From Candidatus Levyibacteriota bacterium (GTDB lineage Bacteria > Patescibacteriota > Microgenomatia > Levybacterales > UBA12049): a DNA stretch of 21,585 nucleotides. This document shows, one piece after another, positions 7,350-16,400 of the stretch. The stretch is from contig JACPTT010000013.1 in NCBI GenBank assembly GCA_016192645.1, positions 1 through 21,585 on the forward strand, in the 5' to 3' direction. Numbering within the stretch: the first letter of the stretch is position 1; each line of letters opens with the position of its first letter. The notes beneath the pieces are model-generated. The model saw nothing but the letters and a program-made list of their open reading frames with translations, ran no database searches and was not told the origin of the DNA. A program made the position numbers and the translations under genes.

Positions 7350-7972
7350 ATTGTTTTTAGAGTGCTTACAACCGGCGCTTTTATATCGGCTTCGTTTCTG
7401 ATCTCCTGTTCTGCGCCGGCGTTGAAGACGGCGTAAAAAAGGTTTATGAGCTCTTCTTTTTGCAAGGTTTTTGCGCGAAGATTTAATCTTGCAAGCTGGG
7501 CATAAAGAGAATTTGCTTTTGTATGTAGCGTTTCTTTGGCTAAGGCAATAAAATCCTGTTTTGCAAAAGCGAGCGCGCCGGCTTCAAGATAGGAATAAGA
7601 GATAGCAATGTAAAATTTTTTATCTAAAACCGTACTTGTTTTTACCAATTCCGAAACATAGTCTTTATATTGCTTCATATAGTTTTTTTTCTTTGTCTCG
7701 GCATTTTGTTTTTGAATCTCCGTTTCCAGGAGCTTGACATACGATGAAATATCAACCCTTTTATTTTTAACAAGAATTTGAATAGGAAAAGACAGCGAGT
7801 TAAGAAGAGAGGCATAGGAGAAAATTTTTGCATCCTGTTCTTCTTTCGAAAGAAGGGTAAAGTTGGCTGTTTGCACTTCAATAACAAGGCAGGCATTTCC
7901 TCCCGAAAGAATTACCACGTCGTCTTGGATATTTTGTATTTCGATAAATTTTTGGGTCGCAGTTTTTGTCAT
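7346..7972 (-). CDS. TraC-like protein encoded between PrgI and VirB4
   Basis: This 208-residue protein contains a domain with the pattern ASLLNSLSFPIQILVKNKRVDISSYVKLL (residues about 53-81), followed by a Lys-rich helix and KKFYIAISYSY. This resembles the TraC-like/VirB4-N domain that in many Gram-positive and CPR T4SS loci is encoded as a separate gene ahead of VirB4. The ATG overlaps the PrgI stop by 4 bp and its own stop overlaps the VirB4 start by 4 bp, so three proteins are translationally coupled and probably made in fixed ratio. It has no Walker motif and no membrane segment. The likely role is a structural partner of VirB4 at the membrane base. Alternatively it is an ancestral N-terminal half of VirB4 that has become a separate subunit. 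Confidence 0.72.
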   Translation of the reverse strand: MTKTATQKFIEIQNIQDDVVILSGGNACLVIEVQTANFTLLSKEEQDAKIFSYASLLNSLSFPIQILVKNKRVDISSYVKLLETEIQKQNAETKKKNYMKQYKDYVSELVKTSTVLDKKFYIAISYSYLEAGALAFAKQDFIALAKETLHTKANSLYAQLARLNLRAKTLQKEELINLFYAVFNAGAEQEIRNEADIKAPVVSTLKTI

Positions 7973-9150
7973 GAAAAAAGACTTTTTCTTAATTCTTCTC
8001 GCGCATCGCTTGATCTTATCTCAAGCGGCATAAGCACTCCTCCGTTTGCCGCAAGCTCAATTGCGTCAAATTTATGTTCACCTTTTAGATCCTCAAAGAT
8101 AATGGTGTAGACTCCATTAAGAAGCGGTGTTGACGAAGCAAACTGCCCTAAACCGTTAGTTTTAAAAGCTCGTGCAGGATTACCTTCTTTATCTTTTATC
8201 TCAACTAAGATATTTGGTAAAACATTTCCTCGCGGATCTTTGACAACGCCGGTTATTAAATTGGGAACATCATCGGGGACAATCGGCACACCAACTTTTG
8301 TGCCCATCTCCTTTGGTATTTTTCTAGCACTAGCAGTTGTCTCTCCTTTTGCGGTTGTTGGCGTATAGAGCGGTTGTTTATGGGAATTAAGCTTTTTTTG
8401 AAGAGAGAGAATTTGCTGTTCAAGCTGCTGACGTTGTGTCAAAACCTCGTTTAATTGTTTTTCAAGCGCAAGAACCCTCTCGTGGGCAGAAGAAGAAATG
8501 GCGGGTGTTTGTTGTTCTTCTTCCTGCGTTTTTGCCTGTTCCAACTGCTGTTTTATAAGAAGCGCTTCTTTTTCAAGCATCGCTTTTCTTTTAATCTCGT
8601 CTTCGGAAGTTTTCTCTTCTGGCTGTTCTTCTTCAACTGTAATAATTTTAGCAGATGTGCCTGGGGGTTGTGGTTTCGAAGCGACCGGATGGGGAAAAAG
8701 AGAAAAGATAGAGTCAAAAAAAACCTCTTCTTTCTGATCGAGTTTATTTTTTGATTTGGGAACTGTTTTTAAAAATGCTTGCAATTTCTCTTTAGGCAAA
8801 GGCATAACGCCTTTTGACGTTTGTTGGAGTGAAACATGGGCAAGGGGAGGAATAAGCTGGCCGCCCGTTTTTTGATAGATATATTGATTTGGCGTAAAAA
8901 GGGCTTTTATAAAGTAAGAAAAGAGAAGATCCATCGGCCGGCCTTCAATTGGGATAAAAGCCAAAGAAAAGCCAAGTAAAAAGAAGAAAAGCACCAAGGG
9001 AAATTTTATCAGAGCAAAAAATGGAAGAGAAAGGAAAATCCAAGCCATAATTGAGCCGCAGGCTAAATAGGCAAACTGCTTAACCGTCATACTGCCAATC
9101 AGCTTAAACTGAAATCCGGTTACATCCTGAGGAATCGGGTGTCCTTCCAT
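7969..9150 (-). CDS. PrgI-family T4SS membrane protein fused to a coiled coil and a carboxypeptidase-regulatory-like domain
   Basis: The first ~110 of 393 residues match the PrgI pattern: HPIPQDVTGFQFKLIGSMTVKQFAYL, two closely spaced membrane helices (about 24-68), then PIEGRPMDLLFSYFIKALFTPNQYIY. PrgI is the VirB3-like inner-membrane partner of VirB4. A charged region follows with a long Gln/Glu-rich coiled coil (about 185-270). The C-terminal part (about 298-385) reads LITGVVKDPRGNVLPNILVEIKDKEG..., with NGLGQF and GVYTI, the pattern of a CarboxypepD_reg-like (transthyretin-like) beta sandwich. Ordinary PrgI proteins are only about 100-130 residues, so the extension is notable. This is the first clear gene of the operon. 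A four-helix-bundle unit has separated it from whatever lay upstream, and no Shine-Dalgarno motif is evident. Confidence 0.85.
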   Translation of the reverse strand: MEGHPIPQDVTGFQFKLIGSMTVKQFAYLACGSIMAWIFLSLPFFALIKFPLVLFFFLLGFSLAFIPIEGRPMDLLFSYFIKALFTPNQYIYQKTGGQLIPPLAHVSLQQTSKGVMPLPKEKLQAFLKTVPKSKNKLDQKEEVFFDSIFSLFPHPVASKPQPPGTSAKIITVEEEQPEEKTSEDEIKRKAMLEKEALLIKQQLEQAKTQEEEQQTPAISSSAHERVLALEKQLNEVLTQRQQLEQQILSLQKKLNSHKQPLYTPTTAKGETTASARKIPKEMGTKVGVPIVPDDVPNLITGVVKDPRGNVLPNILVEIKDKEGNPARAFKTNGLGQFASSTPLLNGVYTIIFEDLKGEHKFDAIELAANGGVLMPLEIRSSDAREELRKSLFS

Positions 9151-9164
9151 ATTAACTCATTGCT

Positions 9165-9602
9165 AAATTGCTACATTGTTTCATTGTTATTCCTTCAATT
9201 TGATATTGGTAAACTTTATCAGTTGATTTATTTCCTTGGGTAATTCCTGCAGTTCCCGAAATATATTTTTGTATTGTTCGCGAGTAAGTAATTTTCTAAT
9301 TCTTCCCTTCTCGTTCCAGTCGAGGCCTTCTTTAGCCGAACCAGAACTATAGTAATAAAATTTAACTTTGTCTTTTTTACCATATCTTCCAAACCCCTCT
9401 GCGATATTGGCAGAAATTGAATCGATCGCTGTTGCAAACTGCATGCCGACAGTATTTTTAGTGAAATAATCCCATTTAACGACTATATCCCAAACATAAT
9501 TAGATAATGCAAATGCCCTTTTATAACAATTGACATCATTTAACTGCAAATACTTCTTTACCATGCATTAACAATTGAACAATAGAACAATTTGAGCAAT
9601 TT
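9165..9602. repeat. Inverted-repeat unit enclosing four-helix-bundle gene A
   Basis: The left arm begins AAATTGCT at 9165-9172 and the right arm ends with its complement AGCAATTT at 9595-9602. Inside these, both arms consist of short ATTGTT-type units, about 24 bp pairing with one gap. Nothing but the four-helix-bundle gene lies between. The left edge is 15 bp from the PrgI start codon. A second unit of the same architecture but different sequence lies at 20709-21175. The AT-rich low complexity makes the exact ends uncertain. Confidence 0.5.
9187..9564 (-). CDS. Four-helix-bundle protein (S23/IVP-like), copy A
   Basis: The 125-residue, mostly helical protein carries the family hallmark SANIAEGFGRYGKKDKVKFYYYSSGSAKEG (around residues 50-79). 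This is the pattern of the S23 ribosomal or intervening-sequence protein family, which also includes the Avd accessory protein of diversity-generating retroelements. Members are small basic proteins that form pentameric bundles and probably bind nucleic acid. Neither a 23S rRNA gene nor a reverse transcriptase is present, so it is a free-standing member. The ATG at 9564 has no Shine-Dalgarno motif. The gene is enclosed by degenerate inverted repeats (9165-9602), resembling an rRNA intervening sequence. It shares only the fold-level pattern with copy B at 20751. Its function is unknown. Confidence 0.85.
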   Translation of the reverse strand: MVKKYLQLNDVNCYKRAFALSNYVWDIVVKWDYFTKNTVGMQFATAIDSISANIAEGFGRYGKKDKVKFYYYSSGSAKEGLDWNEKGRIRKLLTREQYKNIFRELQELPKEINQLIKFTNIKLKE

Positions 9603-9621
9603 GGTTATGCTTAGCATAACC
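9603..9621. repeat. Perfect 8-bp hairpin GGTTATGC-TTA-GCATAACC
   Basis: An exact 8-bp inverted repeat with a 3-nt loop sits between the four-helix-bundle unit and the toxin-antitoxin module. No T-run follows on either strand, so it is not a classic terminator. On the minus strand it overlaps a weak promoter-like pair, TTGCAA (9641-9636) and TATGCT (9618-9613), 17 bp apart, which could serve copy A. Directly after it comes CGTGAAAATTG, a partial echo of the 21-bp repeat. Confidence 0.6.
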
Positions 9622-9677
9622 CGTGAAAATTGTGTTTGCAAGATTATCAAACTAGGTCAGTCTTGATTTAATCAGAA

Positions 9678-9698
9678 TCAGCCGGGGCGTGAAAAATT
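9678..9698 (+). repeat. 21-bp direct repeat, left copy, upstream of the AbrB/Doc module
   Basis: The sequence begins TCAGCCGGGGCGTGAAAAAT and ends with one further T. It recurs with no mismatch at 10413-10433, on the same strand. The two copies bracket exactly one promoter plus the two-gene toxin-antitoxin module. The GC-rich core stands out in an AT-rich neighbourhood. Confidence 0.95.
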
Positions 9699-9702
9699 GG
9701 GG

Positions 9703-9731
9703 TTGACAAGTCAGTACATTGTCAGTACAAT
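9703..9731 (+). promoter_or_regulatory. Promoter of the AbrB/Doc module with an overlapping operator repeat
   Basis: A perfect -35 TTGACA (9703-9708), a 17-bp spacer and the -10 TACAAT (9726-9731, one mismatch) are present. The -10 ends 6 nt before the antitoxin ATG at 9738, so the transcript should start at or next to the ATG (leaderless). Within the promoter, GTCAGTACA occurs twice (9710-9718 and 9721-9729), 11 bp apart and so on the same DNA face. The second copy overlaps the -10. This is a convincing operator for autoregulation by the AbrB-type antitoxin. Confidence 0.85.
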
Positions 9732-9737
9732 CAAGCT

Positions 9738-9980
9738 ATGATAACCCAAAAACTCTACAAGAATGGCAACTCTGTTGCTATGACAATTCCAAAAGAGTAT
9801 TTAAAACAACTTGATCTTCGAGATGGTTCTTTGGTTTTTATAGAAAAAGAGGGAGAAGAGCTGGTTGTCGTTCCTAAAAGAAAAGTTGCTGTCGGAAATG
9901 TTACTCCATCGTTTGCAAAGATGGTTGATGAATTTGTCCGTGACCATGAAGATGTGTTGCGAGAGCTTGCAAAGCGGTGA
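9738..9980 (+). CDS. AbrB/MazE-type (SpoVT-fold) antitoxin
   Basis: The 80-residue protein has an N-terminal swapped-hairpin DNA-binding domain (about residues 3-48): QKLYKNGNSVAMTIPKEYLKQLDLRDGSLVFIEKEGEELVVVP. The pattern NGNS..MTIPK is typical of AbrB/MazE/SpoVT antitoxins. The charged helical tail (about 55-80) would wrap and block the toxin. Its gene ends in a 4-bp GTGA overlap with the downstream Doc-like toxin gene, the standard antitoxin-first arrangement. Autoregulation is likely through the 11-bp-spaced GTCAGTACA repeats in its promoter. The predicted mRNA is leaderless, and no Shine-Dalgarno motif precedes the ATG. The AbrB-fold partner replaces the Phd antitoxin of the phage P1 system; AbrB-Doc pairs are known elsewhere. 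Confidence 0.9.
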   Translation: MITQKLYKNGNSVAMTIPKEYLKQLDLRDGSLVFIEKEGEELVVVPKRKVAVGNVTPSFAKMVDEFVRDHEDVLRELAKR

Positions 9981-10375
9981 GTAAAATAAAGTTTCTCACG
10001 GTTCCACAGGTTTTATTTATTCACGACCAAATGGTTAAACGCTTCGGCGGATCATTGGGGATTCGAGATGTTGGCCTTGTCGAATCAGCGGTCGCCAGAC
10101 CACAAGTTACATTTGACGGGAAACATCTCTACATATCAACTTTTGATAAAGCTGCGGCATTGCTGCAATCTCTTCTAAAGAATCACCCCTTTATAGATGG
10201 CAATAAAAGAACTGCATTAACCTCTGTTGGTTTGTTTCTTAAGATGAACGGATACAAACTTGTCAACGCAGGCGAGGAAGAGATTGAGTTTGGAATAAGA
10301 GTTGATAATCAACGTTTATCGATTGGGGAAATTGCGCGGTGGTTAAAGGAACATACCAAGCGGAAGAGGAAGTAG
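9977..10375 (+). CDS. doc: Doc-family (Fic-fold) toxin
   Basis: The 132-residue protein matches the death-on-curing family. It has an N-terminal FLTVPQVLFIHDQMVKRFGG, the GIRDVGLVESAVARPQ segment, and the catalytic loop HPFIDGNKRTAL (residues 70-81) with His70, Asp74, Asn76, Lys77 and Arg78. Doc toxins phosphorylate elongation factor EF-Tu and stop translation. The Lys in NKR, where AMPylating Fic proteins have NGR, is the mark of Doc. Here a Gly replaces the usual Ala before Asn. GTG at 9977 overlaps the antitoxin stop by 4 bp. The basic end (KRKRK) is somewhat unusual. The key residues are intact, so the toxin is probably active. Confidence 0.92.
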   Translation: MSKIKFLTVPQVLFIHDQMVKRFGGSLGIRDVGLVESAVARPQVTFDGKHLYISTFDKAAALLQSLLKNHPFIDGNKRTALTSVGLFLKMNGYKLVNAGEEEIEFGIRVDNQRLSIGEIARWLKEHTKRKRK

Positions 10376-10412
10376 GAGAGGCGGATTTTGGTCAAAAGGT
10401 TGAATTTACTAG

Positions 10413-10433
10413 TCAGCCGGGGCGTGAAAAATT
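10413..10433 (+). repeat. 21-bp direct repeat, right copy, downstream of the Doc toxin
   Basis: This is an exact copy of 9678-9698, located 37 bp after the Doc stop and 24 bp before the stop of the convergent giant gene. Together the copies define a 735-bp unit (repeat start to repeat start) that recombination between them would remove or duplicate. Confidence 0.95.
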
Positions 10434-10457
10434 AAAGGGCATTGAGGACAATGATAG

Positions 10458-13400
10458 TCATGTCACCATTTTTGTTTTTGTTCCTGCTTTTTTTGCTCTC
10501 CAATCTGGATCTGCGGCCTCGTCTTCGGAGTAGCCTGGTTTATCGTTGTAATTTAAAGTTCTCCATTCCTTGCCGCTTGCGTCAACAAACGAGTTTGTTC
10601 CTGGTCGGCGGGGTGCATTTTCGGGAAGTCCTCCAAATTTTGCAACCCGGTGTTGTTCGACCTCTTGCCACCAGGGGTCTGTGGCAATACCAGCTAAAAT
10701 CTCTTTGACCTCATCGAGAGCATCGCCGTAGATGACAATTCTTCCGTCGGTGGGTTTAAGTTCTGGATAAGAGCCAATAAGATTATCGATACGGGTTCCT
10801 GTTTTGGAAACTTCTTTGTCAGATGCAAGAAGCCATTTAAAATCTGTTCGTTTTCCCTCTTTTTGTCTTTTTTCTGCTAGCTTTCTAAGCCCTATTAAGA
10901 CAAGGTCCATATTTTCTGGTTCTACCATTAGATACCCGCGAAAACAGTTATCACCATTTTTTATTCGTTTAGGGCCGTAAATTACTTCCTGCCATAACAT
11001 ATGAGGAAGCGTTGTATAAGGGTTTGACACAAAAGCCACATTTTTATCAAATAGTTTGTCAAACTCACTCCGTTTTTCTCGTAAACGTTCCTTTAAACGT
11101 TTTTGCTCTTCTTCTGTTTCCCCCTCTGTTGTTATTGTTTTTTCAAGGGTTTCGGCGGGTGAGGCAGAAGTAGGAGCTGTAGTTTGGGATATTTCTGAAA
11201 CCTCTTTATTGTATGCATTAAGAAGATCTCTCAACAGCTCATTTGCTGTTTGATAGCGCTGCGCAGGATCTGGTTGAATGCCGCGTCGAAGGATTGCCCG
11301 TATTGATACAGGAACTGAGTCTGGTATTTCAAATTGCCCGGCCAAGTGTGCCTGTTTAAGCGTTTCTGTTCGTTGTTCGCCTATTTCTCCGCTTTTGTAA
11401 TGATATGGATACTTACCTGTTATAAGTTTATACAAGAGAATGCTTGCTTCATAAGTATCTGCATCTTCAGTTATCGTTGGATTTTCTTCAAAAAGCTCTG
11501 GAGGAGTGATCCAGCGGAATCCGCCAACAAACCCCCTTTTGTATTCATTTCTTGGCCCACTTTGTATGCTCGCGGCATTAAAGTCAACAATACGCACTCC
11601 ACCATCGTCAAGCAAGATATTAGTGGGAGATAAATCCAGATGAACAATACCAATCCTATGCAAGTCTCTTAGTGTTTCAGCAATTTTAATAGTTACAGCT
11701 AGGGCATCCTCTGTTCTTAGTTTTCTCTCAGATCCTAGGTAGAGATCAAGATCTATTCTTGCCAGAGAATATACCTTAATTGTTTCATCATTCGTATCGA
11801 TCTTATCTCTATAAACGCCCAGAGTCCGGTTATTTGTTTCATTCTTTATAATATCTTCAAGGTCCAGAACCCCTTCAGGATAGTTATTCGCCTTAGCAAT
11901 AAACTGTTGTTCCTCTTTCCTTACCCGTTTAAAAGCAAGCACTTCTCCAGTTTCCTTATCGTATCCAGCTACGATATCTCCCATCTGACCAGATCCTAGT
12001 GTATTTGCACTTGTTTTAAGCTCTTCTAATGTATAGGCAGGAGCTGGTAAGGAAGGCAAACTTACTGCTGTTTTTTCATTAAACTCTTCTAGTCCTGCAA
12101 TAACTTCGTTATCCAAGTTTCCTACATCGGCTAATAGCTCTGTTTCTTTTCCAGTAATTCCGGCATAAAATTCATCCTGAAGCCTCTTTAGTTCTCTTCG
12201 TGACTCTGCGGTCCCCTTACCAGCCTTGATATCTCGTAACAGGGCTCCTATTTTTTTATAGTGTTTAAGTCCTCGAACCAAAACATCCATATTAGTTATT
12301 GCAACCTGATCGTCCTTAAGTTCATATTTAACTCCCAAGTAACGTAATGCCTGTCTATAATATGCAGCACCTTTTCCTAACGATTCTCCTTCTTCATATA
12401 CGTCAAGGGTTCTATTAATGATTTCTTCCAATCCTGATTTAAGACGCGCAAGATGTTGAGGATTGTTATAATCAATATCTTCACCAACCCCTTGCTGAAA
12501 CTTTCGTATCTCATCGTCAAATACACTAAAACCTCTATTCCATTGTTCTACTGGAGAAAGACTTTTGCTTAAAGCATTTATTGCCCGTCTTGCAGAGGTG
12601 TATAGTCGAGAGGTTCTTGCGCCGGCATAACCAATACTGCTGTGGTTTCTTCTCCCTTGAATTATTGCTTGTCCAAGCGCAATATCTTCGCCTCCAGGAA
12701 TGTTATCAAGATATCCTCCAACAGCGCTATAAGCACTTCCTCTAAAAGCAAAATTTGCTCCGCTTGAGGGCATGCGACCAGTTCTAAAACGCCCAATAGT
12801 ATTTAAGTACTGAAAAAGACGCGTGCCAACATGAATTAATGGATATTTAACATATGCTTCTGGATCCCAATCAAGCTGACCAAGCAACCCATCAACTTCT
12901 TTATTCTGCTCAAAGCGTTTTAAAAAATTACTAATATAAGTTGGCGCCACACCCTTTTGGTCTGCGTCATTGCTAATTAAGATAAGATCTCCTACTTTTT
13001 CTCCTCTCTGGAGGTGCCTATAAAGCGCCACATCACTTAGGTACTTTCGAATGGTTCCAATATTCGCTTGCTCAAGTGGGAGAATTTTTGTTATGACGCG
13101 AACTGGCAAATCAGGGTAATCTTTCTTAAATCTTTCGACTTCTAAAAGAGTCTTATCAGGCTTAATAGGATTGCCTTGTCTATCCTTTTCAGGATAATTA
13201 AGAAAAAGTAAGATTTCAAACTCATCGGTCGGCGCATCTTGATATGCATACGTTTTTAACGTATTATAAATATTTTCACCTTCTTGGTGAGCAGCAACAG
13301 GGATAGCAACTATTGCTTTCAAATTTGGCGATGGTGGTTGATTAATCTGTTTTGCCAATGATTTAATTTCCTCTACATATTCAGGCTTTTGTCTAGTAAA

Positions 13401-16400
13401 ATAGTCTTGTGCCTCCTTATATTGGTCAAGGATTGCCTTGGGGTTATTTTTAAGAGCTGGTGAACGTCTTTGTTCAAAAAGTTTTTTTTGCTCTTCACTT
13501 AATCTTTCATTATAAATGTATGAAACTATAGGAGAAACGAGGGGTTCAAGGGGATGGCGGGGAGCAAAGGGGATGGGGATAATGGGCGGGGCCTCAAATT
13601 CAGGCGGAGGAATAATTTGATGAGTTGGGACAAGCTCGGTTTGGTCAAGCCTTTGCAAAAGTTCAACATTGGCAATAAAACTTGGTGGTGCTTCAACCTG
13701 TACCTCTCCTTTGCCAAAGATTGTGGCAAAAGCCTGAAGCACTTTTCCTTCTTTTCGGTCTGCCATTGTTCCGGCCTCAATTGTCCCCATTTTACCGTCT
13801 AGTCCAAGCCTGAATACCTCGCGACGATTATAAACTTCCGTAGCGATGTCTCCATCTGGAAGAGGTTTTAAGGCGTCTTGATCCAGAACCATTTTTGAAA
13901 ACTGGCCAAGAGGGATCTTTTTCCCGTCAACTTCAACAAAATGCGTGGGGTCAGTATCGTTAGGATCGAGACGCAACTTTCCATCCCATACACCGTCTGC
14001 GCCTTCTGGTACCCAGACGGGTTTTCCTTCGTGCCCGGGGAGGCTAAAGGCAAACCCTGCCTGCTTATTGCGGATGACTTCTACAACATCGATTGGGTTA
14101 GGGCTTAAGCCCGTCTGTACTCCTTGTTTCATTGTGCTCATATCCAAGGTTACGGCAGTGCCATCTTTAAGGGTATGGAGGCGAAGTTCGTTTTCTTGAG
14201 AACCGGGAAGGTTATAGGCATACCATTCGCGATGATGGATTTTTCTTCCAAGGTTATCCCATTCTGCCACTGCCTGTTCGCTGGTACGGGGAAACCAAGC
14301 GGTATCTGGTTCGCTACTGACCTTTAAGATAGGATCCATAGATGTTTTATGGTCGTAAGTAATTTTACCGGAGGCATCAAATTGTGCATCGTTGACAAGA
14401 ATCCTAGCGGGGTGTCCTTGGATTCGTAAATCCCATTTTGTTTTATCGGTTGGATCTGGTACCCATTCGGTGCCTTTGGGAATTACGGTTTTATGGCCAC
14501 TTACTTCTTGAAAAGCTGGTCCGTCTTTTGGATCAAGAAGGGTGATTGTTTCTACTCTGTCAGGACCCTGATAAATTTTAAATTCAGCTTTTTGGAGAGG
14601 ATCGCGAATTTGATCGGGAAGATCACCGGCTGTATACAGGTTTCCCTCGGCATCAATTGTGGTGGTGGGAGCATTGGGAAGAGGAGAGCCGGCTCTATCA
14701 AAGAACGAGACGGAGTGATTTGTTTTGTCAACGGCAAGTCTTAAGTCATTAACATCTACGCTCCCGCCGCTTTGATGGAGATTTCTAAAGGTTTCAACCG
14801 TTGGACCCGAAGGTACTCCCGGCACCTCAGCCCCAATTCCACGCAGAGTTCTTTCAACTGCTGTTTCGCCTTTTTGGAATAGACCGCCGATAACCGGGAT
14901 GCTTGCTGCTTCGGGGAAGTGTCTGGCAACTTGTGCCAGTGCTTCTTGACCAACGATTCCTCCCGCAAGTCCTGCCGCTCCGCCAAAAGCGCCTGCGCCC
15001 AAGGCATTTCTTAATCGATAATGGGCAAATGATCGATCTTGCTGTTCTCGGTTTTGGGTAAACTTGCTGTTCCATTCTCCGGTAAAGTTTGTTTCAAGTT
15101 GTGAAATTTCAGCATCGGATATTCCTGCGGTTTTTAAAGCTTGGCGAGCTTCACCAACTGCCTTTGTAAGTGCTAATCGTCCTTGCTCAACCTGGTACTG
15201 GCCCGCAAAAGTAACAAGATCAACTTTTTCGCGAGAGGAAAAATCAAGACGGGCTTTTATCTCGGCAATCCTTCGAATCACATTCGCTCGATTCGTAACT
15301 TGCCCATCCGAGAGATCTGTGCTTGAGAGTTCCGCAAGACTTTTTCTTGTTGTTCCGGTGAGCAACTCTTGTCCTCCACCATTAATAAGTTCACCGACAG
15401 AAGCAGTGTTATAAGAATATCTTTCTAAGGCTTCTCGCCGAGGAGCACCTTGTTGGGGAACATGCATATTATACGTCCGTTCGACCTGATGGGAAGCTCG
15501 ATCAACCTTTAAATCATAATTTCGGCGAGCCGCTGCAAAAGCCGCGCCAGCGAGTATGCCAACTCCCGGGGCAGCAAACGGAGCAACGGTTCGAGCAATT
15601 CCGCCCGGGGCACGAAGCGCAAGAAATGTGGTAGCAGAAGCAATGGCACCAATAGTGGCTGGGTTAAGGATGGCCCCTCTTATTCTGCCTTGCTGCGCCC
15701 ATCGAACGGCTCGGTCGGACCACCTGTTGAAGCTTGCTTGTGTTTCTGCCGCCCAGCTGGCATTAGCAATTCGTATTTTAGCAACTTCACCTAACTGCTC
15801 AATAGCGTATTTATGGGAGTCAATATCCTTTTTTACAAGATTTCCCATTTCCAAAAGATCAGTGGCAAAGTACTCGGCAAGTCTTCCGTATAAGGAGACA
15901 TCTCTTCCAAATACAGCTTGAACTTGAGGGTCGTTTTGGTGAGATTGAACAAACTCCCGAAGTTTTTGCTGAACCTGGGCTTCGGTTGTGGTTTGACCAT
16001 CAATAATTGGACGAAGAATCTCACTTAGGATTGCGTTTTTTAATTCTCCCTGAACTTCTACTATTTGTTGTCCTTCAAGTTGTTCGCCTGTTTTTATATC
16101 TTCAATTTTTGCTTTTCTTGCGGCTTGCTGTTCGGCGGCTCCGTGAGTAGCCGCTATAGCGGCGTTTCTAATAACATCCATTGCTAAATAGGAGTTATTA
16201 TTTGAAAGCATGGCCTGGCGGGCGCGCTCTGTGTAGAGTTGGCGGTAATAGTCCTCTGCCAGGCGAAGGCCTATTTTTCGTGGCCAGTTAAGAGGATTCC
16301 AACCGCTGCCCCTTCGCATTTCTTCTCGGAGCTGTTGCTCGGCAAGTTCGCGTGCCCGTTTTTCAATATCAATTGTTTGATTGACAATTGTGAAATCTCT

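Noticed and set aside
7346..7972. The 208-residue gene and VirB4 as one frameshifted gene
   Set aside because: VirB4 has its own complete N-terminal domain, and the genes join by a clean ATGA overlap like the PrgI junction. Separate TraC-like genes at this position are usual in such loci.
9187..9564. Avd accessory gene of a diversity-generating retroelement
   Set aside because: Although of the same fold family, there is no reverse transcriptase, template repeat or variable repeat in the window.
9603..9632. Integron attC site (GTTATGC...GCATAAC)
   Set aside because: The arms only loosely match the RYYYAAC/GTTRRRY core, there is no second pair of boxes of an attC site, and no integrase gene is in the window.
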